A DNA stretch of 64,000 nt from Petrolisthes cinctipes (taxonomy: Eukaryota; Arthropoda; Malacostraca; Decapoda; Porcellanidae). The notes below the pieces were generated by a model. That model was not told the DNA's origin, made no database searches, and saw only the letters and a program-made list of their open reading frames with translations. The position numbers were made by a program, and so were the translations under genes. Within the stretch, counting starts at the first letter, position 1. Every line of letters starts with the position of its first letter. The stretch covers positions 54,705 through 118,704 of the forward strand of contig JAWQEG010002467.1 of the NCBI GenBank assembly GCA_033782935.1. Direction: 5' to 3'. This document shows positions 36,101 through 48,700 of the stretch, in pieces.

Positions 36101-38801
36101 CATATCTATGTACCCCGACAAGTTCATCAAAAATATAGGCAGGGATTCCGTAGCAGAGAGTCGCACTGAAGACCCAACTTTTGAAATCGATGACCCAAGA
36201 TGCGAGGTTATTGAAGAATACTATCTACTGGATCAGGCCACTGGAGAACTGTACCCATATAAACCTTCACTGACTGAACTACTCGGTGCTTTCTCCAGGC
36301 GAGTACTCGGTCGTCTAAGATTTGGAAAAGTGGAAGAGGTGGAGGAGCGGGAACTGCCACTACCTCCCTCGCTAAAGATCAACGGGGAGATCCTTGATCA
36401 GCAGCCCAGTCCCATAGGTATTAATTAATGTTGCTATAGACTGTATACGGTTGATCACAGGAATTTTTACACTGGCTATATGGAAAGAGAGGTCATTATT
36501 CTGGAAGTACTGCAATGAATGGTCTACCAAGTAACTCAGTGACTGCAAAACAACAAACCTAACAAAAATGTTGTAAACCTTCGAAAACAACAGCTTGTGT
36601 ACGAATTCTTGTGGCCAATAGTACCTATACTGTGGTGGCTCATAAATTATGTTGGTATGGAACTACACTTTAACCCTGGGGAATCTGCTGTCTGGGAATA
36701 GAAGAGTTACGGTTGTAATGTAGATTTCCTGTTGTATACAGAATTCTTTACGTCTAAATATTAAAATCATGTAAGTTAACCCAGAGCAAACCATATAGTA
36801 GGCTAGCCGGTAACACGTCTGACCTAACGTTAGACGATTTATAAGGACATTTCAAAGGAAGAGCCCTGTAGTCCAAGTGTTAATAAATGAGACAATTATT
36901 TATTTTGCAGACGAGCAGCTGATGCAAGCAGTGAACAAGCTGGACGGTACCAAAGGTTGGACCACTATGGACAGCATCACACTCGACAAGAAGAAAAAGC
37001 CTCTAGACAGGTAAGTGAATCAGAGTATTTTTATATACATCGACCTTTTCATCCCTACAATGTTTATTGCACCTAGTAAATGGACGGTAAAAAATACAGA
37101 GAAAGTTAATGAAAAATAAATAAATATAAGGAGATACTTGCATCGCCATTCAGAATAGTGTAATTAATTTTCAAGACTAATAAAACTAGCATGAGAGTTA
37201 CCCACCCTTCATGCCACCCCAGCCTCGAGGCAGTGACTTTCTGTGGATGTGGGTTCCTGGGGATTTACCTGGTGGGGGCGGCCACGTGTCTACAGCAACA
37301 CCGTCCCCATCTACTACAGGGACGCTTAGGGGGATCATCAGTTGGCTCCTTGATTGCTACCTGCATCGTGTGTGATGTCCCACTCCAGGTAGTTTGGTTT
37401 AGACTTAATTATTCCGGCTGAGGTGTATCTATATAATGATAGGTAAAATACAGTACGTCTTACACAATATGGATTCTACCGTCTGCTCTTCGCATTAGGT
37501 GTTGCTTTTTACTAAATTTGCACCTCGAAGTAAATGCACTTGTATAAGTTAGGTGTCCTGGTATGTTAAGTGAATCGTTCATTATATGTATATATAAAAG
37601 CACGACCACAGTCCTATTATAGTTATTAGAGTAGGCAACAGTAGAGTTTCATAAGGTCTCGTCTATTTATACTCTGCATGTAATTACTGAACCAATCACC
37701 GCATCAGGTGGTGAGGGACTCCTTACTCAAGACGGCTAAGGCATCTCGTCAGTACCTTTTCGGACCCTTCAATCCTACCTTCCAACTCGAGGAACCCCTA
37801 ATGAGGAATCTGTTGGAGCTGCTTCCTGAAGACGCACATATTAGGGCCTCTGGTAGGCTCTTCCTCTCCCTCACTCGTGTCACTTCACTCTCCAACGAGG
37901 TCAGTGTGTCTTATGTTTACCTTTATAGTTCCTAAATTTCCTGTGTAGGTTGATAGATAATGATATAGGCCTATGGGCTATTTTGAATGCTTTGGCTATG
38001 TGATTCATGTATTATACTGTGCCGTGCTTACTGTCTAAAGATTTTGCAATTTGATACAAAGAATGGGAAGGGACGAAAAAGAAAGGGAAAAAAATGGGGA
38101 TTTAATGGTCGACTTAAATATTTACTAAGGAATATGTTAACCCAGCCCTCACTCAGATAAATAATGTTATATTATGTTGGTTGTGTCAGGTGGTTAGCGA
38201 GTACGAGACCCGGGATGAACTACTGAGGGCTGTACTCTGCTGCTGTTTCCTGCCCGGCATATCTGGATTTTCTGTTCCCAACTTCCAGGGTCGCAGGTTG
38301 GTTAGTTACGGGTTAACTATATTATTTATTGTTAGAAAATCTCTCGGAGTAGATGACTACTTTCAACCTTCCAGTACCGCCACATTGCTTTGATCTTGTT
38401 TATCTAAAGTTTTCATATCTAACTGCAAATATCAAATATCTATAATATACAACCCTTCACGGTAAGGTAATGAAAGAAGTTAAACAGTAGTGTTAATGAG
38501 AGACCTGAGTACTGACCTCCCCTCTCTCTCCATCATCAGGTACATAGATGGTGGTATGAGTAACAATATTCCCCTCAAAAGTCCCACCACTCTTTCCATC
38601 AACGCCTTCTCTGGGGGGTTTGACATCTGCCCCAGCAATGACAACACCTTCTATGGCCCCACCTCCGCCTTCAACCAGACAGTCAATATGTCCAACGAGA
38701 ACCTACGTAGATTCTATGAAGCACTGCTGCCTCCTGAACCTGAGAAACTTGATCAGTATTACACCATGGGGTATGAAGACACCATAAAATACCTATCCTG
38801 A
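30123..38801 (+). CDS. Giant Arg/Ser-repeat protein fused to an ATGL/brummer-like patatin lipase core
   Basis: Exons: 30123-36417, 36911-37010, 37223-37388, 37708-37899, 38190-38296, 38540-38801. All introns are GT-AG, phases match, and the total is 7,122 nt (2,373 residues). The ATG at 30123 has a good context (GAAAATGTC). Residues 1-2098 come from one exon: an R/S-rich region with 13-residue repeats (about 320-405), a mixed acidic region, and about 69 units of a 12-residue repeat (about 967-1812), all predicted disordered with many R-R-x-S sites. Residues 2133-2373 form a patatin core like the minimal catalytic part of PNPLA2. It has an oxyanion loop (CGCGFLGIY), nucleophile Ser2171 in G-S-S-V-G, and Asp2290 in DGGMSNNIPL. 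The family hydrolyses triacylglycerol on lipid droplets. The PNPLA2 C-terminal droplet-binding region is missing. A shorter lipase could start at an ATG in exon 2 (near 36926). The fusion is strange but supported by splice phase. Confidence 0.8.
31092..31340 (+). repeat. 39-bp coding tandem repeat (RRRSSSREVPEVx)
   Basis: Six near-identical 13-codon units encode RRRSSSRE[VIF][PS]E followed by two variable residues (VD, VY, AN, AD, VY, GD). Less regular relatives extend back to about 30780 (RRRSSSRDFPETE, RRRSSARDEPEMD). R-R-R-S is a basophilic kinase-type motif. Confidence 0.9.
33021..35560 (+). repeat. 36-bp coding minisatellite with higher-order repeats
   Basis: About 69 units of 36 bp encode the 12-residue consensus GSTAGLENRS[PR][RT], with some 42-bp variants adding F-D-G. 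A module beginning DNTPRRSSVFLDSRWSP occurs at 33021, 33588 and 34407. This gives higher-order periods of 567 and 819 bp, both multiples of three. The array stays in frame throughout and is also open on the minus strand, which creates large false antisense frames. Confidence 0.95.
37223..38801 (+). other. Exons encoding the patatin (PNPLA2-like) catalytic domain
   Basis: Four exons give the lipase core. The order of blocks agrees with ATGL: FCGCGFLGIYLVGAATCL, then LGGSSVGSLIA, then YLFGPFNPTFQLEEPLMRNL, then ASGRLFLSLTRVTSLSNEVV, then RDELLRAVLCCCFLPGISGF, then YIDGGMSNNIPL, then FSGGFDICPSND, then LRRFYEALLPPEPEKL, and a final GYEDTIKYL. Catalytic Ser and Asp are intact, so activity is plausible. 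The stop follows directly after the core, where ATGL-family proteins normally continue. Confidence 0.9.
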
Positions 38802-41800
38802 GTACCGAACGTAAGGCATTCTGGAGGAATACAAGTCACAGAGATGTACTATACTACCCATCCAAAAAGAGGCTACCAATCAATCATACTACTGTAAATG
38901 TCTACAGTATAGTATTCTAAAAAATATAAAGGAAAGCTAGAAGAAATATTTACATTTACAATATAAAGTGTTTTCTCAAACGAATTATCACAGCAGCAAC
39001 TAAGATATGTCAATGCCATTATTTCATGAAAGGTGTACCAATGTTTTAGCAATAGCACACACACTTAAATGGAAAACGCATAATGAAAAATTATTTCCAT
39101 TCTTCTAGTCTAATGTGCAGGGATCTCATAAAAAGTTTTTCTAGGTTCATTTGCCACTGTGAATGTAGCTAAATAAAAAAAGATACAATATTGGAAATGA
39201 TGCTTCTAATTCAATATTTCTGAAAATATGACAGTTTGTGCAAGATTTTATATATCAATATATGAATACTTTCACTTCAAAGCAAATAAGCATAGAGCAA
39301 CGTGTGATTAGTTTTTGGCTTACTGCTATTATAACTGTATCAAACAACTGGCTTTACTTTGAAACTGGTCATGTAGTGCTTAGTCAAATGTCTTCCACAG
39401 AGATAGAAACCCTGAACCATTATTAGAGGTACATAACAGAACATTAATTAATCCAAGGGGACAGTACAGTGTTGGTAAATCTGGAGCAACCGATTCCTCC
39501 AAACTATTCCCAGCAACAGGCCACCATTATTTTTGTTCATTTGGTCTTGTTTCCTGGCATATTTTGGAGGAATCAAGAGCACTCCAATATATCAAAAGTG
39601 TATTACCCCCTTAAGTAAAAAAATAAAAAGTAATATTAGGAAGGAGTTAATGCTTTCTCTGCAACTCATGACTCGTTATTGATGGACCCCTCATTTAGGG
39701 TATGTCTCAAATTCTTGCTGCAATATAATTTGAATATTGCATGGCTTTGGTAAATGAGGAGCAGAGGTCTTTTATGATGAATCAACCAAGAAAAAATTTT
39801 GGCCATCAATACAAAAGAACTTCTTGAGAAAGCTAAATAAATGAAAAAATGATTAACTTAAAATTCCTCCCCTTTGTCTCTAATGTCAGTGGGTTCAATA
39901 CAAAGGATATTTTCTCTACTTATTCATGGCATATTTTGTTACTGGTGGAAACAATCCTTGGTTGATTCATCTTCACTAACCTCAGCTACTTAATTACCTT
40001 AACTGCTTAAAAAGGGCAATAAATGTTAATGTACTAACAAATAAAAAAGTTGCTATCTTTGAGTAAATAATTATATAATCCTCTTTGGGACATTAAAAGT
40101 ACAATAATGCTACAAAGATTGAGAAATACGTGGTCATATACAAATCAATACCTTTAAATTTTATAACAATTGGCCAAAAAAAAATTGAAGACCTCTGAAA
40201 AATGAAAACAAATTAAGGTATTATACTTTAACACTTCCACGTTTTGAGGAAAGTAAAACTGACAAAACTGCCAAGCATCTTCTTTATTTAATAGGAACCT
40301 GGGACTGTTACAAGGAGCAGGGAGGGGAAGGGGAGGGGCAAGGTACTGTCTTACCAAGAAGCTTGTTACTGTCTATAACTAACACAACACAGCACCCATC
40401 TTGTCCAACAGGTGGGAGAATGTTCTTCATAAATCTGACACAAGTAATTACTGAACTGTATCTTAATGGCTAATAACTTTAACTCTTATAAAAATAATTA
40501 CCAACAAACATGTTTTCTTTACTTCTGATAAATTAAGTATGGCAACAAATGGAGCTTCGCATGTCAGCAAATGTTTGCAGAAACCATTAATTCTGGTACC
40601 CTAAATAAGAAAGGGTATACAATACTGTTAAGCAACTGCAGAGCGAAACGGAAGTGGAAATTCCATACCGAAATGTTGGGAGAAAAAACAAAACTAAGTC
40701 TTCATGTTAACCCAACGGTACATGAAGAGTTGCTGAGGGAAAAATATCTGAAGCTTAAGCCTTCCTTTATGTGCTGTTGAAGAAAAATAATATTAACGGT
40801 AATTGTAACACGCGCCGTACGGTATTACGGAATGAGGCACAGAAATTTCCTACCAGGTCAAAGTTTCTGTACCTGGTTTGTCACCGCTGACAAACTGAAA
40901 CAATGCTGTTGGATATAAAACATTGGCTAGCATAAAATTTTCATAATCCATCTGGCAGTTGAGGGAAATTTGCAACCATGCCTGTCCTAGTAATATTCCA
41001 CATCCAATGCATTAAAGCATCTGCCTATTTGGATGGCCGTTGTCATCTCAGCCAACCACTCTATCTGTTCGTCCAGTTATTGCGTGTAATGTGAAATTTG
41101 TAATGACGGCACACAGCACGAATAAATCACGGCAAAAAAGTAAATTTGCGTACTCAAATGTACTGGAAAGTATGGTAAATGCAATTCCAGCTCCTGTATA
41201 GACATCATCAACAACATCTGCATAGTTCTCACTCCTCTACCAACTGCCCGAAACTTACGGAAATGGCTTCATTGAAACAAAATTTTAAGTGATGCGGCTT
41301 TAAAAGAAAAGTTGATAATATGATACGTAAGAACTGGTTGCCCTTCTTTCTACGTGGTACACACCTAAACTAAGACAACACCACAATTAAAACTCTAGAG
41401 AAAGAGGCAACGAGGAAAATGGTGCATATTATTCATAATATATTTCTTTCCCATTTTCTTTTCTGCTCGGTTTCACAAATTCTACGATATGTGGTATTGT
41501 ACACAATTTCCGGGGTTTAAATGGACAGCAGTAAATGGGAAGTCATTAAAGTACAAACCACAGGGCAGGAGGAAGCAGGAAATCTCTTGATCTGAAAATC
41601 TGAAATTCCTACATAACTGAAAACCTGCTGTTGTCGTTCAGCGAAATTCTGCACAACTAAGGTTGTGCCTCAACACACAAAAAGAGCTGGAACCAGTAAT
41701 TTAAACGCGAAAATGAAATGGAAATTCCACTGGAAAAGTTCTCGCCAAACATAAAAAATTACTGTAAGACCTGTAGGGAGTTACTGAATTTTTTGTCACA

Positions 41801-42769
41801 TTTCAGATAATGACTGCATGTATGACAATTCAAGCTTGCAGTCTATCATTGTCCTATTACCGCATCATGGTAAGGAGGTTGCACTGTCAGGAAATTCCGT
41901 CTATTCACCCTCAACTTTATACATGACTGAATTTATAGTGCAGTATACATTGAAAAATCAGAATTCCGATTAATTAATTTCTTGCCTACCCAGACAGGAT
42001 GGAGTTTATGTAAGCAACACATTTTGTTTGATGGCTTACCTCAAATTTTACACACAAATTAACATTCAATTCTGATGCAATGTTTCATTAGCATATAAAA
42101 TAAACAGTAAACCACAGTACAAAATGTATCCTTATATTTCTCCACTTTATTCATTCAGGGTAAACTATAATTTGACGACTGCACTTGTAGTTGTTCACGT
42201 TCATTCCGCTTGCTGAAGCTCTTCATATACCATACTTGTGAGATTTCTAATTATACATTTACTGTTTTACTGCAACATTACTGTACTCAATAATATAGTA
42301 ATCACAGACTGAACTAGTTATAACCAAAATGCAAACATCAACATTGAAATACGAAAGCCAAGGTTCAGTTAAGCTACTTACAATAATGTGTACCAACCAC
42401 ATGTACGGCGAATAATTTAAGTATTTCATTGACAAAATTAATGTTTTAATAAATGACTTATTACCAGGTTCATACTATGATATTATACTGTAAAATATTG
42501 ATATTGTTTATCCAAAGCAAAGTAAAAATAATTGCCTTAATATTTCCCAAACATAGTAACTCTGCAACTTGTATAAACATTTCCAACTATTAACATAAAT
42601 ACTGAAAATTCCCACCACTTGTGTCAGAATGTTGTATAACTATCTAAGAAAAAGGTCAGGTAAAACAATTACCTCAAGGAAGGGTCATACTGCATGACTA
42701 ATGAGCCATGTGTGAGGTATGGTCCACTACCAAGTGGTGGGCTCAAGAATGAACCGAGGGCTACATATT
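38802..42769. other. Gap between two convergent genes (3' UTRs and intergenic DNA)
   Basis: Candidate poly(A) signals are AATAAA at 39172-39177 for the plus-strand lipase gene and TTTATT (AATAAA on the minus strand) at 42146-42151 for the NCOA5-like gene. Apart from the MITE at 39450-39614, I see nothing recognisable. The small frame at 40571-40780 has no support. Confidence 0.5.
39450..39614. mobile_element. Fold-back MITE copy downstream of the patatin gene
   Basis: Contains GTTGGTAAATCTGGAGCAAC, the arm ATTCCTCCAAACTATTCCCA, the core CAACAGGCCACCATTATTTT, the arm CATATTTTGGAGGAATCAAG, and ends CCCCCTTAA. It is close in sequence to the copies at 26.5 and 56.6 kb. Confidence 0.75.
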
Positions 42770-45700
42770 TTACTGAGTATAAGGATTGTATGCAGCAAAA
42801 AGTGTGCTCTGAGTATGTGTGGCTGTCTGTGTCACTTTGATACCTACGGGAGCGGCTGAGGCCCCTTTACTAGTATGGCCAGCCATGGTGGTTGGCCAGA
42901 CTGGTGGCACCATGCTGGGTGGTGGCACCCCAGAGGGTGGAGGAACTCCTGTGGGTGCTGGTACACCCATTGGTGGAGGCACACCTGTGGGTGCCCCACT
43001 GGCAGCTGGGCCTTTCATCAAATTAAGAATTCTTTCCTGCAGTTCGGACTGCTTGTTTGGTGCAGCAGTGGCTATGTGAGTGGAGGCCATCATGGGGGCA
43101 GCAACAGGTGCAGCAACAGGGGTTGGCATTGAGTATGCCCCATATACCCCCCCATAGCCTGGGTAAGTTGTCCCTGAAACTGCTGCTGCTGTGGCAGCTA
43201 CTGTGGGAGGCACCACACTGACAGGGACACTACTAGCACCACCCCCACTCTGGCTTACACCGGCATCACCCACAATGTTGCTTGACCCGTAGTTGTACCC
43301 CGGGTATGTCACCGCCATCCGACCACCAGTGCTGCCTCCTGTAATAGTAGATACTCAGCACGTCACTCTCACACCGATACCTACCTTGACTTAACTCTCA
43401 AACATATATACCACACATTCAACATCTACTCACACTTTCACATATCTTTTCCAAAGTCTATAGATTCAGTCACATCATACTAAAGGAACTTTTGGCAAAG
43501 TAGTTCTGTAACTTGTACACCCCATAATGATAGTCATCATCATCATCAATATTCCATTTCCCTGTATTCAAGTGATAGTAAACATCACAATTATAACCGA
43601 TTCTTTTTTTTTTTTCAAGGTATCCATAAAGAAATCTGTATTCTGGGATTAACGTCCATCATTTTTGACTGATTTAAAAACTCATTAACATAATCTTAGT
43701 GTGGCACACAGATCATGTGTCTACACATCCACTCAAAAAATCATTAAGTTCAACTCTTTAACTTCACACTATAACAGTTATTTTCATACCTCAGGAGTTT
43801 ATACAGACTAAACCCCAATTAAAATTAAATATTGCCTTACTACTTCATAAATAAGAGTATAATCTTCATAATTTCATGCCACTCTAAGTAATATTCACAT
43901 TATGGGTTTTGTGATGTCAGAAAACAGGTGTTTCTTTCTTCAGACTATGTCATTAAAAAAGACACTCAGGATAGGCTTCAATTCGTGGTACTATTTTGAA
44001 AAATTCAGTGCCCTTCAATTTGTTGATTTCTATACATCAGTCCTCATACATTCACCGACACATACAAAACTAATTGCAGAATAATAAACCAGTACAATAT
44101 CTACAGTATATTAGGATCTGGGGTCAATAATGATGAATCAACCAAAGTATTTGGAAACGATGAAAAATAAAATCATGGACCAACATCAAGACCAAATAAA
44201 TCTTTCGTTTTCTCTCTCATTTCCTTAGCTTTAACTCTGATAACTAGAGGCTCAAAACAGAGAAAATGTAATATCCACGTAAAATTTACTGGGTGAAATT
44301 TTGTTTGGTTAATTAGTCATTATTGACATCAGTTCAAGCATAGAATTTTACAACTCCACATTCTCCACATTTGTTGCACCTGTACAGTGTCATACCATAT
44401 ACTACCACAGGATCATTAATAACACATAGTATGATGTTTGTAACTGCTGTAAAAAAAACCTATAGTTATCAGGTTAACACTTCATCTATGGATAATAGTT
44501 TTTTACCACTTGTGAAATTCTAAGCTGTTGAGGTGATTATAAAAACAGTTTGACTCAGGGAGTTTGTGACATCTTGTCTGCATGTGCAACAGTTTCAATT
44601 GTGGAGAAAAACTACTGTCCAAGACCTCAGGCAATGGGTGATTATTGGCAACTGGGGAAATTTCAAATGCATAAATTTCACACTGCCTAAATCAATGAAT
44701 TAAGTAATGAGAAAAATGACAGAGGTCTACATATTCAGCTCTCCACCACTGCCTGGAACACTGTAACAAAAATACAACCAGAATAACAATGCAATGATAT
44801 TATGTCTCTCCATCATCATCATCTGAAATAAATATGGACATTGAATTGTAGTATAATTTATATCTGTCTAGAGAGGGAGAAAGAAACAGATGAATGTTGA
44901 AGAAAAATTAATTTGTAATTATATCTACTTATAACCCTGCTGAATTACCATACTCATCCCTTATAAATGCTACTAATCACCTTCATAGCTTAGTTGTACA
45001 GTAGCATCTACATCCCTTAATACCCTACTAATGTCATGTAAGTGCCCCTTAGCACTATCACTTAACAGAGAGCAGCCAATCAATTCCAAGCAGTGGTATT
45101 GAATGAGTGCTTGATAACTTTTATTCCCATAAGGATTTTCTAAAATTTCAGTCAATACCTCTTCTTCTTACAATATACTCTACTCAAGTTTGTATTAGTG
45201 GACACATTTCAAGGTCATTAGTTGATGTCTCTAAACACTCTCGAATGTTGGGTAACACCAAAGCATCATCCACACACAGCTTTCATATACAGTGTTCCAT
45301 GTCAGTGCCGAATATAAGTGCCCGTAACAAATTCACCAAAAATGATGCACTGATCACATCGAAAATTGGGTAAATGGGTCCTGGCTTGTCCGAAAACTCT
45401 TCTCCAATTACATTTTCTCCATTAAATACCTACTCAAAACACCCTAAATCATAACCATCATCAATAATCCAGGAAATGTCTGGGCATCTAGTGATAACAT
45501 GAGAAAGAAGCTGTGAAACTGTGTAACCATATGAGGCAAGATGTAAGGAAAATCATCCCTTCCTCCAAATTTTGCTATCGATCAAATTACCTATCCTCAG
45601 ACAGACTTTATGGCACAGTTTGGAGGAATCTGTGCTCGGCTAACATCTTACCTCATTTCAATGACAAATTTTTATGAGGATGAAATTGATCCATACGCAG

Positions 45701-48700
45701 CAAAGGCTGTGAGGGAAGGAAGCGAGGGATGATGGACTCACCTGCAGCTGTCTCACGCTTCTGCTCAATCTGGTCGTCCACTAACATGCTCTGTCGCTCC
45801 TTCAGATACTTCACCAACTTGTCCAGGTCACCCATGGAAAGTGGCCGCGTATCGAGCAAATCGAGGAGCAAATTGCGAATGTCCCGTGGCACGACCTCAC
45901 GCATGTTGCGTTGTCGGGTTTTCTTCACGTACTCCCCAAAATTTTGTTCTATTAAACGTAACGCATCGTCTACGGGCATGTTGCGGTGCTCTGTGCAGGG
46001 TGGAGAAGGGTAAAGATGCGGAGAATCGTTAATGGCCAAAATTTCTGCAGTACTGCACTAAATGTCTCTCCGCACGCACATAAAAAATAACAGGTGATAA
46101 AATAAAACAGATATACTACTGTTATCTAAGTGGTTACAGCGATTACATACTGGGCAGACTATGTTAAACCCAGTGCCTGAAATAAAAATGTATTCCAGCA
46201 CCAGTGATTCTCACTGGCTGAATAAAATCACTTGTGTATATTTAAATAATATTATGCCACTGCCAAAAATTTTTCGTTACCCTTTGAGAAACTGTAGTTA
46301 TACAATGAATGAATACAAATAATTAGAAGTAAGTCTAAGTCATCCACAAAAGTTGACAATGACATTCAGTTATACAGTAATAGTATATATCTTTCTCTCA
46401 AATGGTGACACAGCAATATTAACAGATTAGCAAACATGAGATGATGATATTCAGCTAAGAGAAACAACTGACAACGTGTGAATAAACAGATCTCTGTTCA
46501 CTCTTTCATAGATGGTGACACATCACAGTTAAAAACTGGCTAACATCAGATGATGCTATTTCAGCTTAAATAAACCACTGAACAAGAGAAGTGTTTAAGT
46601 TACAAACTAAAGAATTCAGCTACATACAGCTTCATTGTATGCTCGGTTAAGTTCTTGAGTCATAAGAGTACAGGAATAGCATAATGATAAACAAATATAT
46701 TTAAATATATAATGCAATGGACCTGAAATAAATCAATTTATGATAATCTGAAAATACTGTAAAGGATAAAGTCAGATGTGTAGGTCCTTCCTGAAAAGTT
46801 AATGATTCTATTAATCATCATCTTTTAGACAAATTTTCTCTCTTTTCAAGGGGTGGGGGATTCCAGGCCTAAGAAAGTAAAAATAGATCACACACACGAC
46901 AGATATGCAGACGACTCCCCAATGAAATGGGCCATTCAATACTCACATTCACTCCCACATTCAATCTGAAAGAAGACAATGGTAAATTCTAAAAAAATTT
47001 CCTTTAATGTTTCTAAATTTAACATTGATATTCTAAACTGAATTCTGACTCAAACTGGGTTTCATTCATGACTCAGCAACTAACCAAGTAACAGGAAATA
47101 TTGAGATACAGAAGATGTGTAGAATAACTAGAGTGATGTGGGAGGTGCGGGAAATACAAAGGTCCTGATGCAAAAAAAGACAAGGGCTTGTCATAGCCAT
47201 GTTTTTTCTTGCATATGGCCCAAACAGCTAGGTGAGAAATGTGAGTCAAGAGAGGTTATCAATTCCACTACCTGTATACTTAACCTGTGTGTGTGGTTGA
47301 CTGGAGAATTTAATGTCCACTGGCCCTGTATTTAAAGTTCAGTTGCTTTCAAAAGTCCCATCCCACCTTCTGCCCTTCTAAAACCCATTACATTATAACA
47401 GAACAAGTAAATAGGAAGGGATAAAACTATGCAATATTAAATGCTTTCTAAATGCTAATTGTAAATAGGCAACATATCAGTTCTCAAAGCTCAGAGATGG
47501 GAATGTAGGACAGAAGTGTTTCATGCAACTGTAACTGATGGTTGAATATACCTGTCTAGGGATTTGTCCAAGAGGATGAATAGTTTACAGGAAAAATGTC
47601 ATACCAAAGAAGAGCATGTGTTTTTTTAACCAGTTCATGAGATAAGAATTTAACATTCAATAGGAATTTTATAAGCACTGGAACACAACCTGAAAATATT
47701 AATGATTACAACAATAATTAAGCAGATTGGTTGAGTAATCATAAGCAATAGATAAAAAATAACAGAATAAGAAGTTAAGAAAATGTAGCATATTTGCATC
47801 CTTGTAATATAAAAGTTTTATGGCTTAATTAACAAAGAAAAAAACAGTCACTGAGAAAAGCTTAGATACAGCGTCAGGCTCATACTGATACTTGTGATTG
47901 AGGGATTCTGTGATGTAGTCAGAAAATTGGAGGTGAACGAGTCCTTCAAATATTGCCACAAAACACCACCTATATGGAAGGGGCTTGTTTTGTGGCATGG
48001 TCAGGAGGAATTAGAAGCCTCCAATTATCATACACAAATACAGGGTCCTTAAACCAAATTCATTACAGCATAAACACTATATATGAAGTAAAGGCAATTG
48101 TGGAAATATTGCCTGAAAACGTGTCCAATTTAGAATAATTTTTGTACACAGTATTATGTGATCATGAGTTTTACCAGCAGTAGGAATGTTCAGTCCTCTC
48201 CTTCATTGTGTTATACCTAATTCCAATCCTACTTTGACCTACTTTAGATTGTCTTATTCTCGGTTCTGCCAAACTAACTACTGTAGGTCTCCTTAGTTGA
48301 AGTTGCAGTTACCCACAAGCATATTACCTGGACAATAAAGAGTATAATCACAGTGTATTTTAAAATATGTAAATGAAATAGTATAATACCCTCTATACAG
48401 TACATCCTATTTGACCCTATTTTTTTGTTCTTCCCTGTATCTTGCCCTGTTGTGTTGTGATATTTACATCCCACCCTGTCCTTTACACAGTCTACACTCA
48501 ACTCAGCAACATATCCATATTCTCTATCCTGCCCAGCAACAAGATCCTTATACCCTATCACCTTTATCCTATTCAGTCCATTAACCTGCCCTGTTTTACA
48601 CTACCCTGTGTTCTGCCTTATGCATTCCCATACCAGCATAGCCTCCACCTAACTTATATACCAATCCTAGCCCAGCCCCTCTTCTATCCAACAAAGTGAC

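Noticed and set aside
40571..40780. 69-residue plus-strand frame between convergent genes
   Set aside because: Short, unremarkable, with no exon context; expected by chance in 4 kb.
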